A stretch of 61,263 nucleotides of DNA from positions 1-61,263 of the forward strand of contig CALUKX010000009.1 in the NCBI GenBank assembly GCA_944321335.1, in the 5' to 3' direction. The position numbers were made by a program, and so were the translations under genes. Positions 6,866 through 14,902 of the stretch are shown piece after piece. Position 1 is the first letter of the stretch; the number at the start of each line of letters is the position of its first letter. Under the pieces are notes generated by a model. It was not told the origin of the DNA. It ran no database searches and was given only the letters and a program-made list of their open reading frames with translations. Origin of the DNA: an uncultured Phocaeicola sp. Lineage in GTDB: Bacteria > Bacteroidota > Bacteroidia > Bacteroidales > Bacteroidaceae.

Positions 6866-8206
6866 TTAACGACCTAAAAGCGACTTCTCGGCCTGCTCTA
6901 CCGCCTCGAAATTGAAACCGCCTACTACCTTGTCCATCAACTCGGTAATCTTGTCGTTACACAGGTTTCCGATACTTCCTGCATGAGTGTGATGCACTTC
7001 CCTACCGTGAGTGAACTTGCCGGCCTCGATATCCAATCCCACCTTCTTGTAGGCATCGCGGAACGGCATTCCTTCTGCTGCCAGACGGTTTACTTCCTCT
7101 ACACTGAACATATAGAGATACTTGTCGTCGTCGAGGATATGCTCGTTGATCTTAATCTTGTCCATGATGTACGATGCCATCTGCAGGCAGTCTTTCAGTT
7201 CTTCGAAAGCCGGAAGGAATACTTCCTTGATAATCTGCAGGTCACGGAAATAACCCGACGGCAGATTGTTCATAATCATCATAATCTGCTGCGGCAAGGC
7301 CTGTATCTTGTTGCATTTCGCACGGGTAAGCTCAAACACGTCGGGGTTCTTCTTGTGGGGCATGATGCTGGAGCCGGTGGTACATTCATCGGGCAACTTC
7401 ACGAATCCGAAGTTCTGACAGCTGAACATGCAGGCATCGAAAGCCATCTTCGACAGGGTTCCGGCAATGGATGCCAAGGCGAAAGCCACATTACGTTCCA
7501 TCTTTCCACGTCCCATCTGAGCATATACCACATTGTAGTTCATCGAATCGAAGCCCAACAGACGGGTCGTCATCTCACGGTCCAACGGGAACGAAGAACC
7601 ATATCCGGCAGCCGATCCCAGCGGATTGCGGTTGCACATCTTGTAGGCGGCCTGGAGGAACAGCATATCATCGACCAGACTTTCGGCATACGCACCGAAC
7701 CACAGACCGAACGACGACGGCATGGCAATCTGCAGGTGTGTATATCCCGGCATCAACACATCCTTATATTTGTTGCTTTGGGAAATCAGAATCTTGAACA
7801 GATCCTCCACCGCTTCGGCAACCTGCTTGAGCTGCTCACGGGTAAACAGTTTCAAATCGACCAATACCTGATCGTTTCTGGAACGTCCGCTGTGGATTTT
7901 CTTACCGACATCACCCAACTTGCGCGTCAGCATCAGCTCTACCTGCGAGTGGACATCCTCGATACCGTCTTCGATGACGAAATCGCCTTTCTCGGCCGAA
8001 GCATAGATATTCTTCAGTTCGGCGAGAAGCACCTTCAACTCATCGGCAGTCAGCAATCCGATACTTTCCAACATGGTAATGTGCGCCATCGAGCCAAGTA
8101 CGTCGTGCTTGGCCAGATAAAGATCCATTTCACGGTCGCGTCCCACCGTAAAGCGGTCAATTTCCTCATTGACCTGAACGTTTTTTTCCCAAAGTTTCTG
8201 AGCCAT
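6866..8206 (-). CDS. argH: argininosuccinate lyase
   Basis: 446 residues. It cleaves argininosuccinate to arginine and fumarate, the last step of arginine synthesis, in the cytosol. The fumarase/aspartase superfamily signature GSSIMPHKKNP is at 278-288 with the catalytic serine loop, and HSGRSRND at 105-112 is the substrate-binding motif of argininosuccinate lyases. Length is normal for the family (about 450). It is the last gene of a run pyrE, SRPBCC protein, argH on the minus strand, 13 bp after the SRPBCC gene. A long antisense frame over it is a codon-bias shadow. Confidence 0.97.
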   Translation of the reverse strand: MAQKLWEKNVQVNEEIDRFTVGRDREMDLYLAKHDVLGSMAHITMLESIGLLTADELKVLLAELKNIYASAEKGDFVIEDGIEDVHSQVELMLTRKLGDVGKKIHSGRSRNDQVLVDLKLFTREQLKQVAEAVEDLFKILISQSNKYKDVLMPGYTHLQIAMPSSFGLWFGAYAESLVDDMLFLQAAYKMCNRNPLGSAAGYGSSFPLDREMTTRLLGFDSMNYNVVYAQMGRGKMERNVAFALASIAGTLSKMAFDACMFSCQNFGFVKLPDECTTGSSIMPHKKNPDVFELTRAKCNKIQALPQQIMMIMNNLPSGYFRDLQIIKEVFLPAFEELKDCLQMASYIMDKIKINEHILDDDKYLYMFSVEEVNRLAAEGMPFRDAYKKVGLDIEAGKFTHGREVHHTHAGSIGNLCNDKITELMDKVVGGFNFEAVEQAEKSLLGR

Positions 8207-8219
8207 ATCGTTTCTATAA

Positions 8220-8645
8220 TTAATAAGGAATCATTGCCAGCATATCGGCCAGCTTTTCAACACCATCCTGCAACGGTTTCGATACCATCGCTTTCATAAA
8301 CATGTTCACTTCGGCACGGATGGTTACCTTCAGTTTCGCTTCCTCTTCGGAAACAGGAAGAATCTGAATCCACAGATTCAAAGGAATAGGCGACTGTACA
8401 CCTTCGAACTTGATGCATTTCAACGGTTCGCGTTCGATGATACGGAGCGTAAGGTTGAAGCCCTGAACCTTGATAGTCAGCGAATCACGGTCGAACGACA
8501 GATCTTCGAGCTTTCCTTCGAACTTGTCCTTCATCGCTTCGATACGGTCGCGTACGGAATCGATGTTATTCAAGTCGGACAACTTGTTATATACCCGTTC
8601 CTGGCTATAAGGAACATGCTTTACACTACTTTCAAATTGAGCCAT
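8220..8645 (-). CDS. SRPBCC (START-like) family protein
   Basis: 141 residues from MAQFESSVKHVPYS. The start at 8645 is preferred over an upstream frame (8699) whose added residues are low-quality and Cys/Phe-rich. The N-terminal beta strand, helix-loop-helix (VYNKLSDLNN) and curved beta strands ending in a long C-terminal amphipathic helix fit the SRPBCC ligand-binding fold. The ligand is unknown. It sits between pyrE and argH, an arrangement I recall from other Bacteroides. No signal peptide is present, so it is cytosolic. Confidence 0.8.
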   Translation of the reverse strand: MAQFESSVKHVPYSQERVYNKLSDLNNIDSVRDRIEAMKDKFEGKLEDLSFDRDSLTIKVQGFNLTLRIIEREPLKCIKFEGVQSPIPLNLWIQILPVSEEEAKLKVTIRAEVNMFMKAMVSKPLQDGVEKLADMLAMIPY

Positions 8646-8745
8646 AATAAAAAAAATAAAAAAACACGGATTGCATGGATGACACGGCTGCCTGAACAAA
8701 CCGTGTGCCCGTGTAACCCGTGCCTTATGAATATCAAGTAATTAC

Positions 8746-9381
8746 TTATTTACCTGTCCAGTGAGAAGGATCCTGTCTCCAAGCCTGCAGTACAGGGATA
8801 TCAGCTTCGTCGATATAGTTGGTCTTCAACGCTGCTTCCAGAACCGCATTGTAGTTTGTAAGAGTAATCAGTTCAACCTTAGCGGCCTTGAACGCTTCTG
8901 CAGCTACATCAAAACCGTAAGTGAACGAAGCGACCATACCGGCAACTTCGCATCCGTTGTTACGGAGAGCCTGGACAGCCTTCAAGCTGCTACCACCGGT
9001 AGAAACCAAGTCTTCTACCACAACAACCTTCATACCCGGACGAAGTTCACCTTCGATCAGGTTTTCCAAGCCGTGATCCTTTGGGCTTGAACGGACATAT
9101 ACAAACGGGAGGTTCAATTCGTCGGCAACCAATGCACCCTGAGCGATAGCACCGGTAGCTACACCTGCAATAGCGTCAACCTCGCCGAACTTTTCCATAA
9201 TAACACGACAGAGTTCCAATTTCACGAAATCACGCAAACACGGATATGACAAGGTCTTGCGGTTATCGGTATAAATCGGAGATTTCCAACCGGACGCCCA
9301 TGTAAACGGGTTAGCCGACTGGATTTTAATCACTTTTGCTTTCAATAACTTTTCTGCAAATAATCTTTCCAAAGCTTTCAT
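8746..9381 (-). CDS. pyrE: orotate phosphoribosyltransferase
   Basis: 211 residues. It joins orotate to PRPP to give OMP in de novo UMP synthesis. The PRPP-binding motif VVVVEDLVSTGGSS lies at about 118-131, and the K-rich flexible loop (RSSPKDHG) with the catalytic lysine lies before it. The N-terminal FTWASGWKSPIYTDNR is typical of PyrE. Length matches the family. It begins the minus-strand run pyrE, SRPBCC, argH. A TATTTTTG box (9411-9418) lies about 30 bp upstream of the ATG. Confidence 0.96.
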   Translation of the reverse strand: MKALERLFAEKLLKAKVIKIQSANPFTWASGWKSPIYTDNRKTLSYPCLRDFVKLELCRVIMEKFGEVDAIAGVATGAIAQGALVADELNLPFVYVRSSPKDHGLENLIEGELRPGMKVVVVEDLVSTGGSSLKAVQALRNNGCEVAGMVASFTYGFDVAAEAFKAAKVELITLTNYNAVLEAALKTNYIDEADIPVLQAWRQDPSHWTGK

Positions 9382-9410
9382 AACTTAATACAATCTGATA
9401 AACATTGATG

Positions 9411-9418
9411 CAAAAATA
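9411..9418 (-). promoter_or_regulatory. -7 box of pyrE
   Basis: TATTTTTG on the minus strand matches TAnnTTTG and gives a leader of about 25 nt before the pyrE start at 9381. Confidence 0.5.
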
Positions 9419-9480
9419 GAGAAAACCATTGGGAATAGGAAATATATGTATGAAATTTTTAGAGATAGTAACTTTTTTGT

Positions 9481-10173
9481 TCATTTTGCCCACGCCAATG
9501 TTACCACACTGATACGTATCCCCGTTATTCCGGCAAAAGCATCGGCACACGACACCAATGTAGCTCCGGTTGTGAGAACATCATCGACCAGAAGGATATG
9601 CTTGTTTTCCAACTGATTGAATGTTCCGGGCGTGATACTGAACAGACCTTCCACATTCTCCCATCGCCCGAAACTGCTTTTATGGGTCTGTGTAGCATTG
9701 TTACGTAAGCGGATTAAGAATTTTTCACGGACAGGAATGCCTGTAAGAAGGGAAATTCCATCGGAGAGCAACCGGCTCTGGTTGTATCCGCGCTGTTTCT
9801 GACGGGTAGGAAACAGGGGAACGGGTATCAGATAGTCTATATCGCAGAAAAAGGATGTCCCGGCAAGTTCAGCACCTATCAGCTTGCCCATCGAACGGCA
9901 AAGCTGTTTCTGTCCGTGATATTTCATGGCATGCAGCAAATCGGCTACTGCCCCGCCCTTTTCGAAATAGAAAAGCGAAAAAGCCCTTTCGATGGGGAAG
10001 CGTCCCCAGAAACACTTTTCCATACTATTATCGGCTGCATCCTGCAAGCGGGTATAGGGAAGATGCTGCAGGCACGCCACACAAACGCCCTCTTCGGTCA
10101 AAGTCAGCTTCTTTCCGCATACCGCACAGATACGAGGGAAGAAGAACTCCCTTAAATCAGTCAAGATAGTCAT
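9481..10173 (-). CDS. ComF family phosphoribosyltransferase-like protein
   Basis: 230 residues. It starts with the double zinc ribbon of ComF proteins (CAVCGK and CVACLQ, residues about 16-36), and the C-terminal PRTase fold has the PRPP motif ILLVDDVLTTGAT near 190-202. ComF homologues support DNA uptake or replication restart in transformable bacteria. The role in Bacteroides is not settled. It overlaps recX by 17 bp in a prmC, recX, comF run, so they are probably co-transcribed. Confidence 0.88.
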   Translation of the reverse strand: MTILTDLREFFFPRICAVCGKKLTLTEEGVCVACLQHLPYTRLQDAADNSMEKCFWGRFPIERAFSLFYFEKGGAVADLLHAMKYHGQKQLCRSMGKLIGAELAGTSFFCDIDYLIPVPLFPTRQKQRGYNQSRLLSDGISLLTGIPVREKFLIRLRNNATQTHKSSFGRWENVEGLFSITPGTFNQLENKHILLVDDVLTTGATLVSCADAFAGITGIRISVVTLAWAK

Positions 10174-10636
10174 CGGAATCAGTCTGCTTGACGAAACGCA
10201 TCACTTCATCCATCGCAAACCCACGTCCTACGGCAAAGCGGATAAGTTTGGCACTCCGTTCGTATTCGTTCTTTCCGGTCACGCTTCGAGCCTTCTGGCG
10301 TAACAATTCTTTCAATCCATTGCTATATTCTTCTTCATCAATCTCTTCCAAACCGGCCTGAATAGCATCCGAAGGAAGGTGTTTCATGCGCAACGCCTGC
10401 ACAATCTTCATCCTGCCCCAACGGGTGAACCGGTATTTGTCGCGAACAAAGGCTTTACAAAAACGGGTATCGTCGAGATATCTCTCTTTCCGGAGATGAG
10501 CGACAATCCGTTCCGTCACTTCCGCATCCGCCCCCCACGCCTGCAGTTTCGCTTCCACTTCGGCACTGCAATGCTCAGCCGATGAGCAATAGGCTTCGGC
10601 CTTGAACTTCAATTCATTTTCCGTGTACTCTTTCAT
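10157..10636 (-). CDS. recX: RecX-family regulator of RecA
   Basis: 159 residues. RecX binds RecA filaments and limits strand exchange. The three helical RecX repeats are visible, including the motif RKERYLDDTRFCKAFVRDKYRFTRWGR split over about 50-80, with the typical YLDD and the R/W-rich helix. Length is near the family norm (150-200). It overlaps comF downstream by 17 bp and prmC upstream by 4 bp. Confidence 0.9.
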   Translation of the reverse strand: MKEYTENELKFKAEAYCSSAEHCSAEVEAKLQAWGADAEVTERIVAHLRKERYLDDTRFCKAFVRDKYRFTRWGRMKIVQALRMKHLPSDAIQAGLEEIDEEEYSNGLKELLRQKARSVTGKNEYERSAKLIRFAVGRGFAMDEVMRFVKQTDSDDYLD

Positions 10637-11484
10637 AATCTGACAGCTTTAACCATACGATCATTTCCCGACAGGTCTTTGCGGAGTTCCACCCGACTGT
10701 AGCCAAGTTGTTCGAGCAAATGTACCGTTTCCGGTCCGTAAGCACGGTTTATCTCGTAATACAGGCATCCACCCAGCTTAAGAATCTCCATCCCAAGTTC
10801 TCCGATACGCCGGTAAAACAGCAACGGATCCTCATCGGGAACGAAAAGCGCCAGTCCGGGTTCCCAATCAAGCACATTCCGTTCCATCTCCTTCCGTTCC
10901 TTCTCTGCAATATAGGGAGGATTGCTAACCAACACATCTACCCGAACGTCCGGATGTTCTTTCTGCAACACATCCACCCGTCGGAAATCGACCTTGACTC
11001 CATTGCTTACGGCATTTCCACGAGCTACTTCCAATGCTTTTTCGGAAACATCCCACGAAGCGACTTCGGCACCCTTGAGGCGTCTGGCCAATGTTATCGG
11101 AATACATCCGCTACCTGTCCCTATATCTAAAACGCACAAACCGCTGTTTTTTTCATGATCGGCCACAATCCAACCGATCAATTCTTCGGTTTCGGGACGG
11201 GGAATCAGCACATCGGGAGTAACGGAAAAAGTCAATCCCCCGAATATAGCATAGCCCAGAATGTACTGCAAAGGCTCATAGCGTTTGAGACGCAACAGAA
11301 TATCTTCCAGCTTATCAAGGTCGTTCCTCGAAAAATTCATATCTTTGCCCGTATATAAATCGAGGGTCGAAAGATGAAATACATCCGTCAGGATGCATTT
11401 GGCTACGGCGGCTATTTCCTCATCAGGATATAGCCCCGCCAACGATTGCTTGATATATTGATAACTTGGATGCATACTGTGCAA
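10633..11484 (-). CDS. prmC: peptide chain release factor N5-glutamine methyltransferase
   Basis: 283 residues. It methylates the glutamine of the GGQ motif in release factors RF1 and RF2 with SAM. Evidence: the SAM-binding loop DIGTGSG (120-126), the catalytic NPPY (188-191) and the N-terminal helical domain that holds the release factor. Length is typical (about 280). It is the first gene of the prmC, recX, comF run and is divergent from ribD, which starts 28 bp away, so the promoters must share a very short region. Confidence 0.94.
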   Translation of the reverse strand: MHSMHPSYQYIKQSLAGLYPDEEIAAVAKCILTDVFHLSTLDLYTGKDMNFSRNDLDKLEDILLRLKRYEPLQYILGYAIFGGLTFSVTPDVLIPRPETEELIGWIVADHEKNSGLCVLDIGTGSGCIPITLARRLKGAEVASWDVSEKALEVARGNAVSNGVKVDFRRVDVLQKEHPDVRVDVLVSNPPYIAEKERKEMERNVLDWEPGLALFVPDEDPLLFYRRIGELGMEILKLGGCLYYEINRAYGPETVHLLEQLGYSRVELRKDLSGNDRMVKAVRL

Positions 11485-11511
11485 AAGTAGACATATTTAA
11501 GGAGATTACCT

Positions 11512-12546
11512 ATGACAACAGATGAAAAATACATACGCCGCTGTATCCAGCTGGCACGCAACGGGCTTTGTACCGCCGCTCCCAACCCGATGGTGGGAGC
11601 CGTGATTGTACACGACGGGAAGATTATCGGAGAAGGTTATCACATCCGTTGTGGTGAAGGCCATGCCGAAGTGAACGCCATCGCATCGGTCAAGGACGAA
11701 AGCCTATTGAAAGAATCGACCATCTATGTCAGTCTGGAACCCTGTTCGCACTACGGAAAGACACCTCCCTGTGCCGATCTGATTATCAAAAAAAGGATAC
11801 CCCGGGTGGTAGTGGGCTGTATAGATCCTTTCTCGCTCGTATCGGGAAGAGGAATCCGGAAGTTGCGCGATGCCGGTATCGATGTAACGGTAGGCGTGCA
11901 GGAGAAGGAATGTCTGCAGCTCATCGAACGCTTCGTCACCTTCAATACACAGAAACGCCCCTATATCACGCTGAAATGGGCACAATCGGCCGACGGCTTC
12001 ATCGACATCAACCGTAAGGAAGGACACCCCGTTGTTCTCTCCACCCCTATCACCTCCCTTTATGTCCACAAGCAGCGGGCGGAACACAAAGCCATTCTGG
12101 TGGGACGGCGTACGGCCCTGCTCGACAATCCGTCGCTTACTACCCGCAACTGGTACGGACAAAACCCAGTACGGCTGGTCATCGACCGCAAGCTTACCCT
12201 GCCGAAGACCTTACACATCTTCGACGGCAGCGTTCCGACCTGGATATTTACGGAAACCGAACACCCGTCGGATGAAAATGTAAACTATTATCAACTGGAT
12301 TTCAGCCAAGACATCCTACCTCAGATAGCCCGATTCCTCTACGAACAGAAACTCCAGTCGCTGCTGATTGAAGGAGGAAGCCGGCTGTTGCAATCGTGCA
12401 TCGACAGCGGATTCTGGGATGAAATCTACATCGAGCATGCATCGGTCTCACTAAACGAAGGAGTAAAGGCACCGCAAGTTCCGGAAGGACATTCCGTTGA
12501 CTATCAAATACGGGATCATGTGCAAATTAGTCATTACAAGAAATAA
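11512..12546 (+). CDS. ribD: riboflavin biosynthesis deaminase/reductase
   Basis: 344 residues with two domains. The N-terminal cytidine-deaminase-like zinc domain has HAE (51-53) and PCSHYGKTPPC (77-87). The C-terminal RibD_C reductase domain spans about 150-340 (YITLKWAQSADGFI at its start). It deaminates and then reduces the pyrimidine intermediate of riboflavin synthesis. The domain order and length are those of the bifunctional enzyme. No FMN riboswitch is apparent upstream: the intergenic gap with prmC is only 27 bp. Confidence 0.95.
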   Translation: MTTDEKYIRRCIQLARNGLCTAAPNPMVGAVIVHDGKIIGEGYHIRCGEGHAEVNAIASVKDESLLKESTIYVSLEPCSHYGKTPPCADLIIKKRIPRVVVGCIDPFSLVSGRGIRKLRDAGIDVTVGVQEKECLQLIERFVTFNTQKRPYITLKWAQSADGFIDINRKEGHPVVLSTPITSLYVHKQRAEHKAILVGRRTALLDNPSLTTRNWYGQNPVRLVIDRKLTLPKTLHIFDGSVPTWIFTETEHPSDENVNYYQLDFSQDILPQIARFLYEQKLQSLLIEGGSRLLQSCIDSGFWDEIYIEHASVSLNEGVKAPQVPEGHSVDYQIRDHVQISHYKK

Positions 12547-12646
12547 AAAAGCTAAGAAAGAGCCTTTTGAGCGACAAAAAAGCCATGTTTATCCATAAAT
12601 TTATATAAAACTTAAGATAAATGTGCTGAAACGCAAAAAAACTTTC

Positions 12647-12654
12647 TACTTTTG
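12647..12654 (+). promoter_or_regulatory. -7 box upstream of the DUF6242 gene
   Basis: TACTTTTG matches TAnnTTTG and lies 31 bp before the ATG at 12685. It may also serve uppS and bamA downstream, since those genes follow closely. Confidence 0.5.
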
Positions 12655-12684
12655 TAGCTTGTAACACAAAGAATACGTTTACAA

Positions 12685-14136
12685 ATGAGAATAAAGTTTT
12701 TACCTAAAATAATTGCCGGTTTATTTATAGCTGCACCACTTATCACATCGTGCTTGGATGACGATACAACAAATATAATATACAGCTCGGAAACCAGCAT
12801 TACATCTTTTAGACTAGGTACATTGTACGTTGAGGTACATGGGGTGGATAAGGAAGGGAATGATTCCGTCTATATGGACACCCTTACCATGTCGAATTAT
12901 CCGTTCGCCATTGACCAGATAAACCGTACTATCGAGAACAAGGATTCGTTGCCGGTAGGAACAGACCTCTCACACGTGACAGTGAATATCACAGCCGACA
13001 CGGAATATATTCTATACGGAAAAATCAAAGAAGAGGGAGAAGAGGCTAAAGATACAATCTGGAATGCTTCTGATACCATCAATTTTGCAGTTGCCCCAAA
13101 AGATGGACTGCAATTCAAGGTGGTAGCCTATAGCGGTATGATCGGCCGCCCATACTCTGTCAAGATCAATGTACACAAGCAAGACCCGGATTCATTACAA
13201 TGGACAAACGGATTGTTGGGCAATGAATTCAATGCCGGTGTCCTGACCCGCCAGAAAGCGGTATATGCCGACAATAAGATTTACGTATTTGGAGTGGATA
13301 TGAATGGACAGACAGTCGCTGAATGTATGGAAATCGATAGTGACAATAATCCCGGGAAATGGACTTCTGTCAAGTTGCCCCAAAATACAGACAGCTATTC
13401 AGCAACAATATGCAACGGAACAATCTATTTCCTTGCCGACGGCTGTTTATTTACCCTGACTTCTTATGGATACCGTCAATGCAGCAGTGTTACTGACATC
13501 ACACAACTTTTAGCTGGAACATTATCCAATGGGGAAGGCCTATTGTATACCCGTATCGGTGAAGACCAATTCCCTACATATAATGTATATTCTCAGGAAT
13601 GGAATGATTCGGATGCTGAGCTTGAAGATTGCCCATCAACGTCTCAACGTATTTCTTCAGTCAACATTCCGCTTACATACAACGACAAAATTAACCGTAC
13701 AATCCTGTTCGGATATAATGAAGCCGATCCTAAAGGTTATGGATTTGTAGCTACACGTCTCACCAATGATGACAGCTGGACAACTTACGATTATGCCCGT
13801 ATAGATACGTTCAGATGTCCGAACATTATTGATCCGACCATGATCTACTACGACAAGAAGCTTTATGCGTTTGGAGGTCAAATTGCCACAAGAGCATATA
13901 CCTATGCACCTTTCAGCATTTTCTTCTCATCGACAGACAATGGTTTGACATGGCAACCCGTCACTGAAAATGTTACTTTCCCCAAAGGTAGTAATTCTTT
14001 CCAGCAATATTATAAAGGTGAAGGAAGTTACTCATGTGTAGTCGACAAGAACAACTTTATCTGGGTTGTTTGGGAAGACGGACAGATGTGTAGGGGTAGA
14101 ATCAACCATTTCGGATTTGCCCCGAAATGGGATTAA
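12685..14136 (+). CDS. DUF6242-like beta-propeller lipoprotein
   Basis: 483 residues. An SPII signal peptide ends in the lipobox LITSC (C23) followed by DDD, so it is a lipoprotein, probably exported to the outer membrane. A beta-sandwich N-terminal part (about 30-180) is followed by Kelch-like repeated strands (YADNKIYVFGVD, YYDKKLYAFGG) that suggest a six- or seven-bladed propeller. Bacteroides proteins of this layout are annotated DUF6242. Function is unknown. It sits 24 bp before uppS in the same direction, in a row of envelope biogenesis genes. Confidence 0.75.
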   Translation: MRIKFLPKIIAGLFIAAPLITSCLDDDTTNIIYSSETSITSFRLGTLYVEVHGVDKEGNDSVYMDTLTMSNYPFAIDQINRTIENKDSLPVGTDLSHVTVNITADTEYILYGKIKEEGEEAKDTIWNASDTINFAVAPKDGLQFKVVAYSGMIGRPYSVKINVHKQDPDSLQWTNGLLGNEFNAGVLTRQKAVYADNKIYVFGVDMNGQTVAECMEIDSDNNPGKWTSVKLPQNTDSYSATICNGTIYFLADGCLFTLTSYGYRQCSSVTDITQLLAGTLSNGEGLLYTRIGEDQFPTYNVYSQEWNDSDAELEDCPSTSQRISSVNIPLTYNDKINRTILFGYNEADPKGYGFVATRLTNDDSWTTYDYARIDTFRCPNIIDPTMIYYDKKLYAFGGQIATRAYTYAPFSIFFSSTDNGLTWQPVTENVTFPKGSNSFQQYYKGEGSYSCVVDKNNFIWVVWEDGQMCRGRINHFGFAPKWD

Positions 14137-14160
14137 TGTTTAACCTTTGAATTGAACAAT

Positions 14161-14898
14161 ATGCTATATAAAGACCAAGTAGATAAAACACGCATCCCCG
14201 CCCATATAGCCATTATCATGGACGGAAACGGACGTTGGGCAAAGCAACGCGGACAAGCCCGTTCATTTGGTCATCAAGCCGGAGCGGAAACAGTACATGT
14301 CATTGCAGAAGAAGCTGCCCGTCTGGGAGTTCGGTTTCTCACCTTATATACATTCTCGACAGAAAACTGGAACCGCCCAGCCGATGAAGTTGCCGCACTG
14401 ATGAGCCTACTGATGGATTCGATTGAAGAAGAAACCTTCATGAAGAACAACATCAGTTTCCGCATTGTCGGGGATACCGATAAATTACCGGCCAACGTAT
14501 TGGATCGTCTGAATCAATGTGTACGCCGTACATCGGTCAATACAGGCATGTGCTTGGTCCTCGCCTTGAGTTATTCTTCCAAATGGGAGCTCACTGAAGT
14601 CGTAAAGAAAATAGCGGCTAAGGTTGCCGACCATGAAATGAATATCGAAGATATTACCGATAAGACAATCGATGAAAACCTTGCAACCAATTTCATGCCC
14701 GATCCGGATTTGCTGATCCGTACCGGCGGTGAAATCCGCCTCAGCAACTACCTGCTTTGGCAATGTGCCTACTCCGAGTTGTATTTCTGCGAGACTTATT
14801 GGCCGGACTTCAAGGAAGAAGAACTTTGCAAGGCTATCTGTGACTATCAACAAAGAGAACGCCGTTTTGGCAAAACTAGTGAACAAATATTGAAATAA
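14161..14898 (+). CDS. uppS: isoprenyl (di-trans,poly-cis-undecaprenyl) diphosphate synthase
   Basis: 245 residues from the ATG at 14161. A TTG at 14152 is also in frame but less likely. It makes the C55 lipid carrier for peptidoglycan and surface glycans by adding IPP units to FPP. The signature [17 protein letters not shown] lies near the N terminus with the catalytic Asp, and the C-terminal motif [15 protein letters not shown] is present. It is 4 bp before bamA. Confidence 0.95.
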   Translation: MLYKDQVDKTRIPAHIAIIMDGNGRWAKQRGQARSFGHQAGAETVHVIAEEAARLGVRFLTLYTFSTENWNRPADEVAALMSLLMDSIEEETFMKNNISFRIVGDTDKLPANVLDRLNQCVRRTSVNTGMCLVLALSYSSKWELTEVVKKIAAKVADHEMNIEDITDKTIDENLATNFMPDPDLLIRTGGEIRLSNYLLWQCAYSELYFCETYWPDFKEEELCKAICDYQQRERRFGKTSEQILK

Positions 14899-14902
14899 GA
14901 AC

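Noticed and set aside
6983-8299. 438-codon plus-strand frame across argH
   Set aside because: It is antisense to a clear argH, with no recognisable motif. The long frame follows from codon bias.
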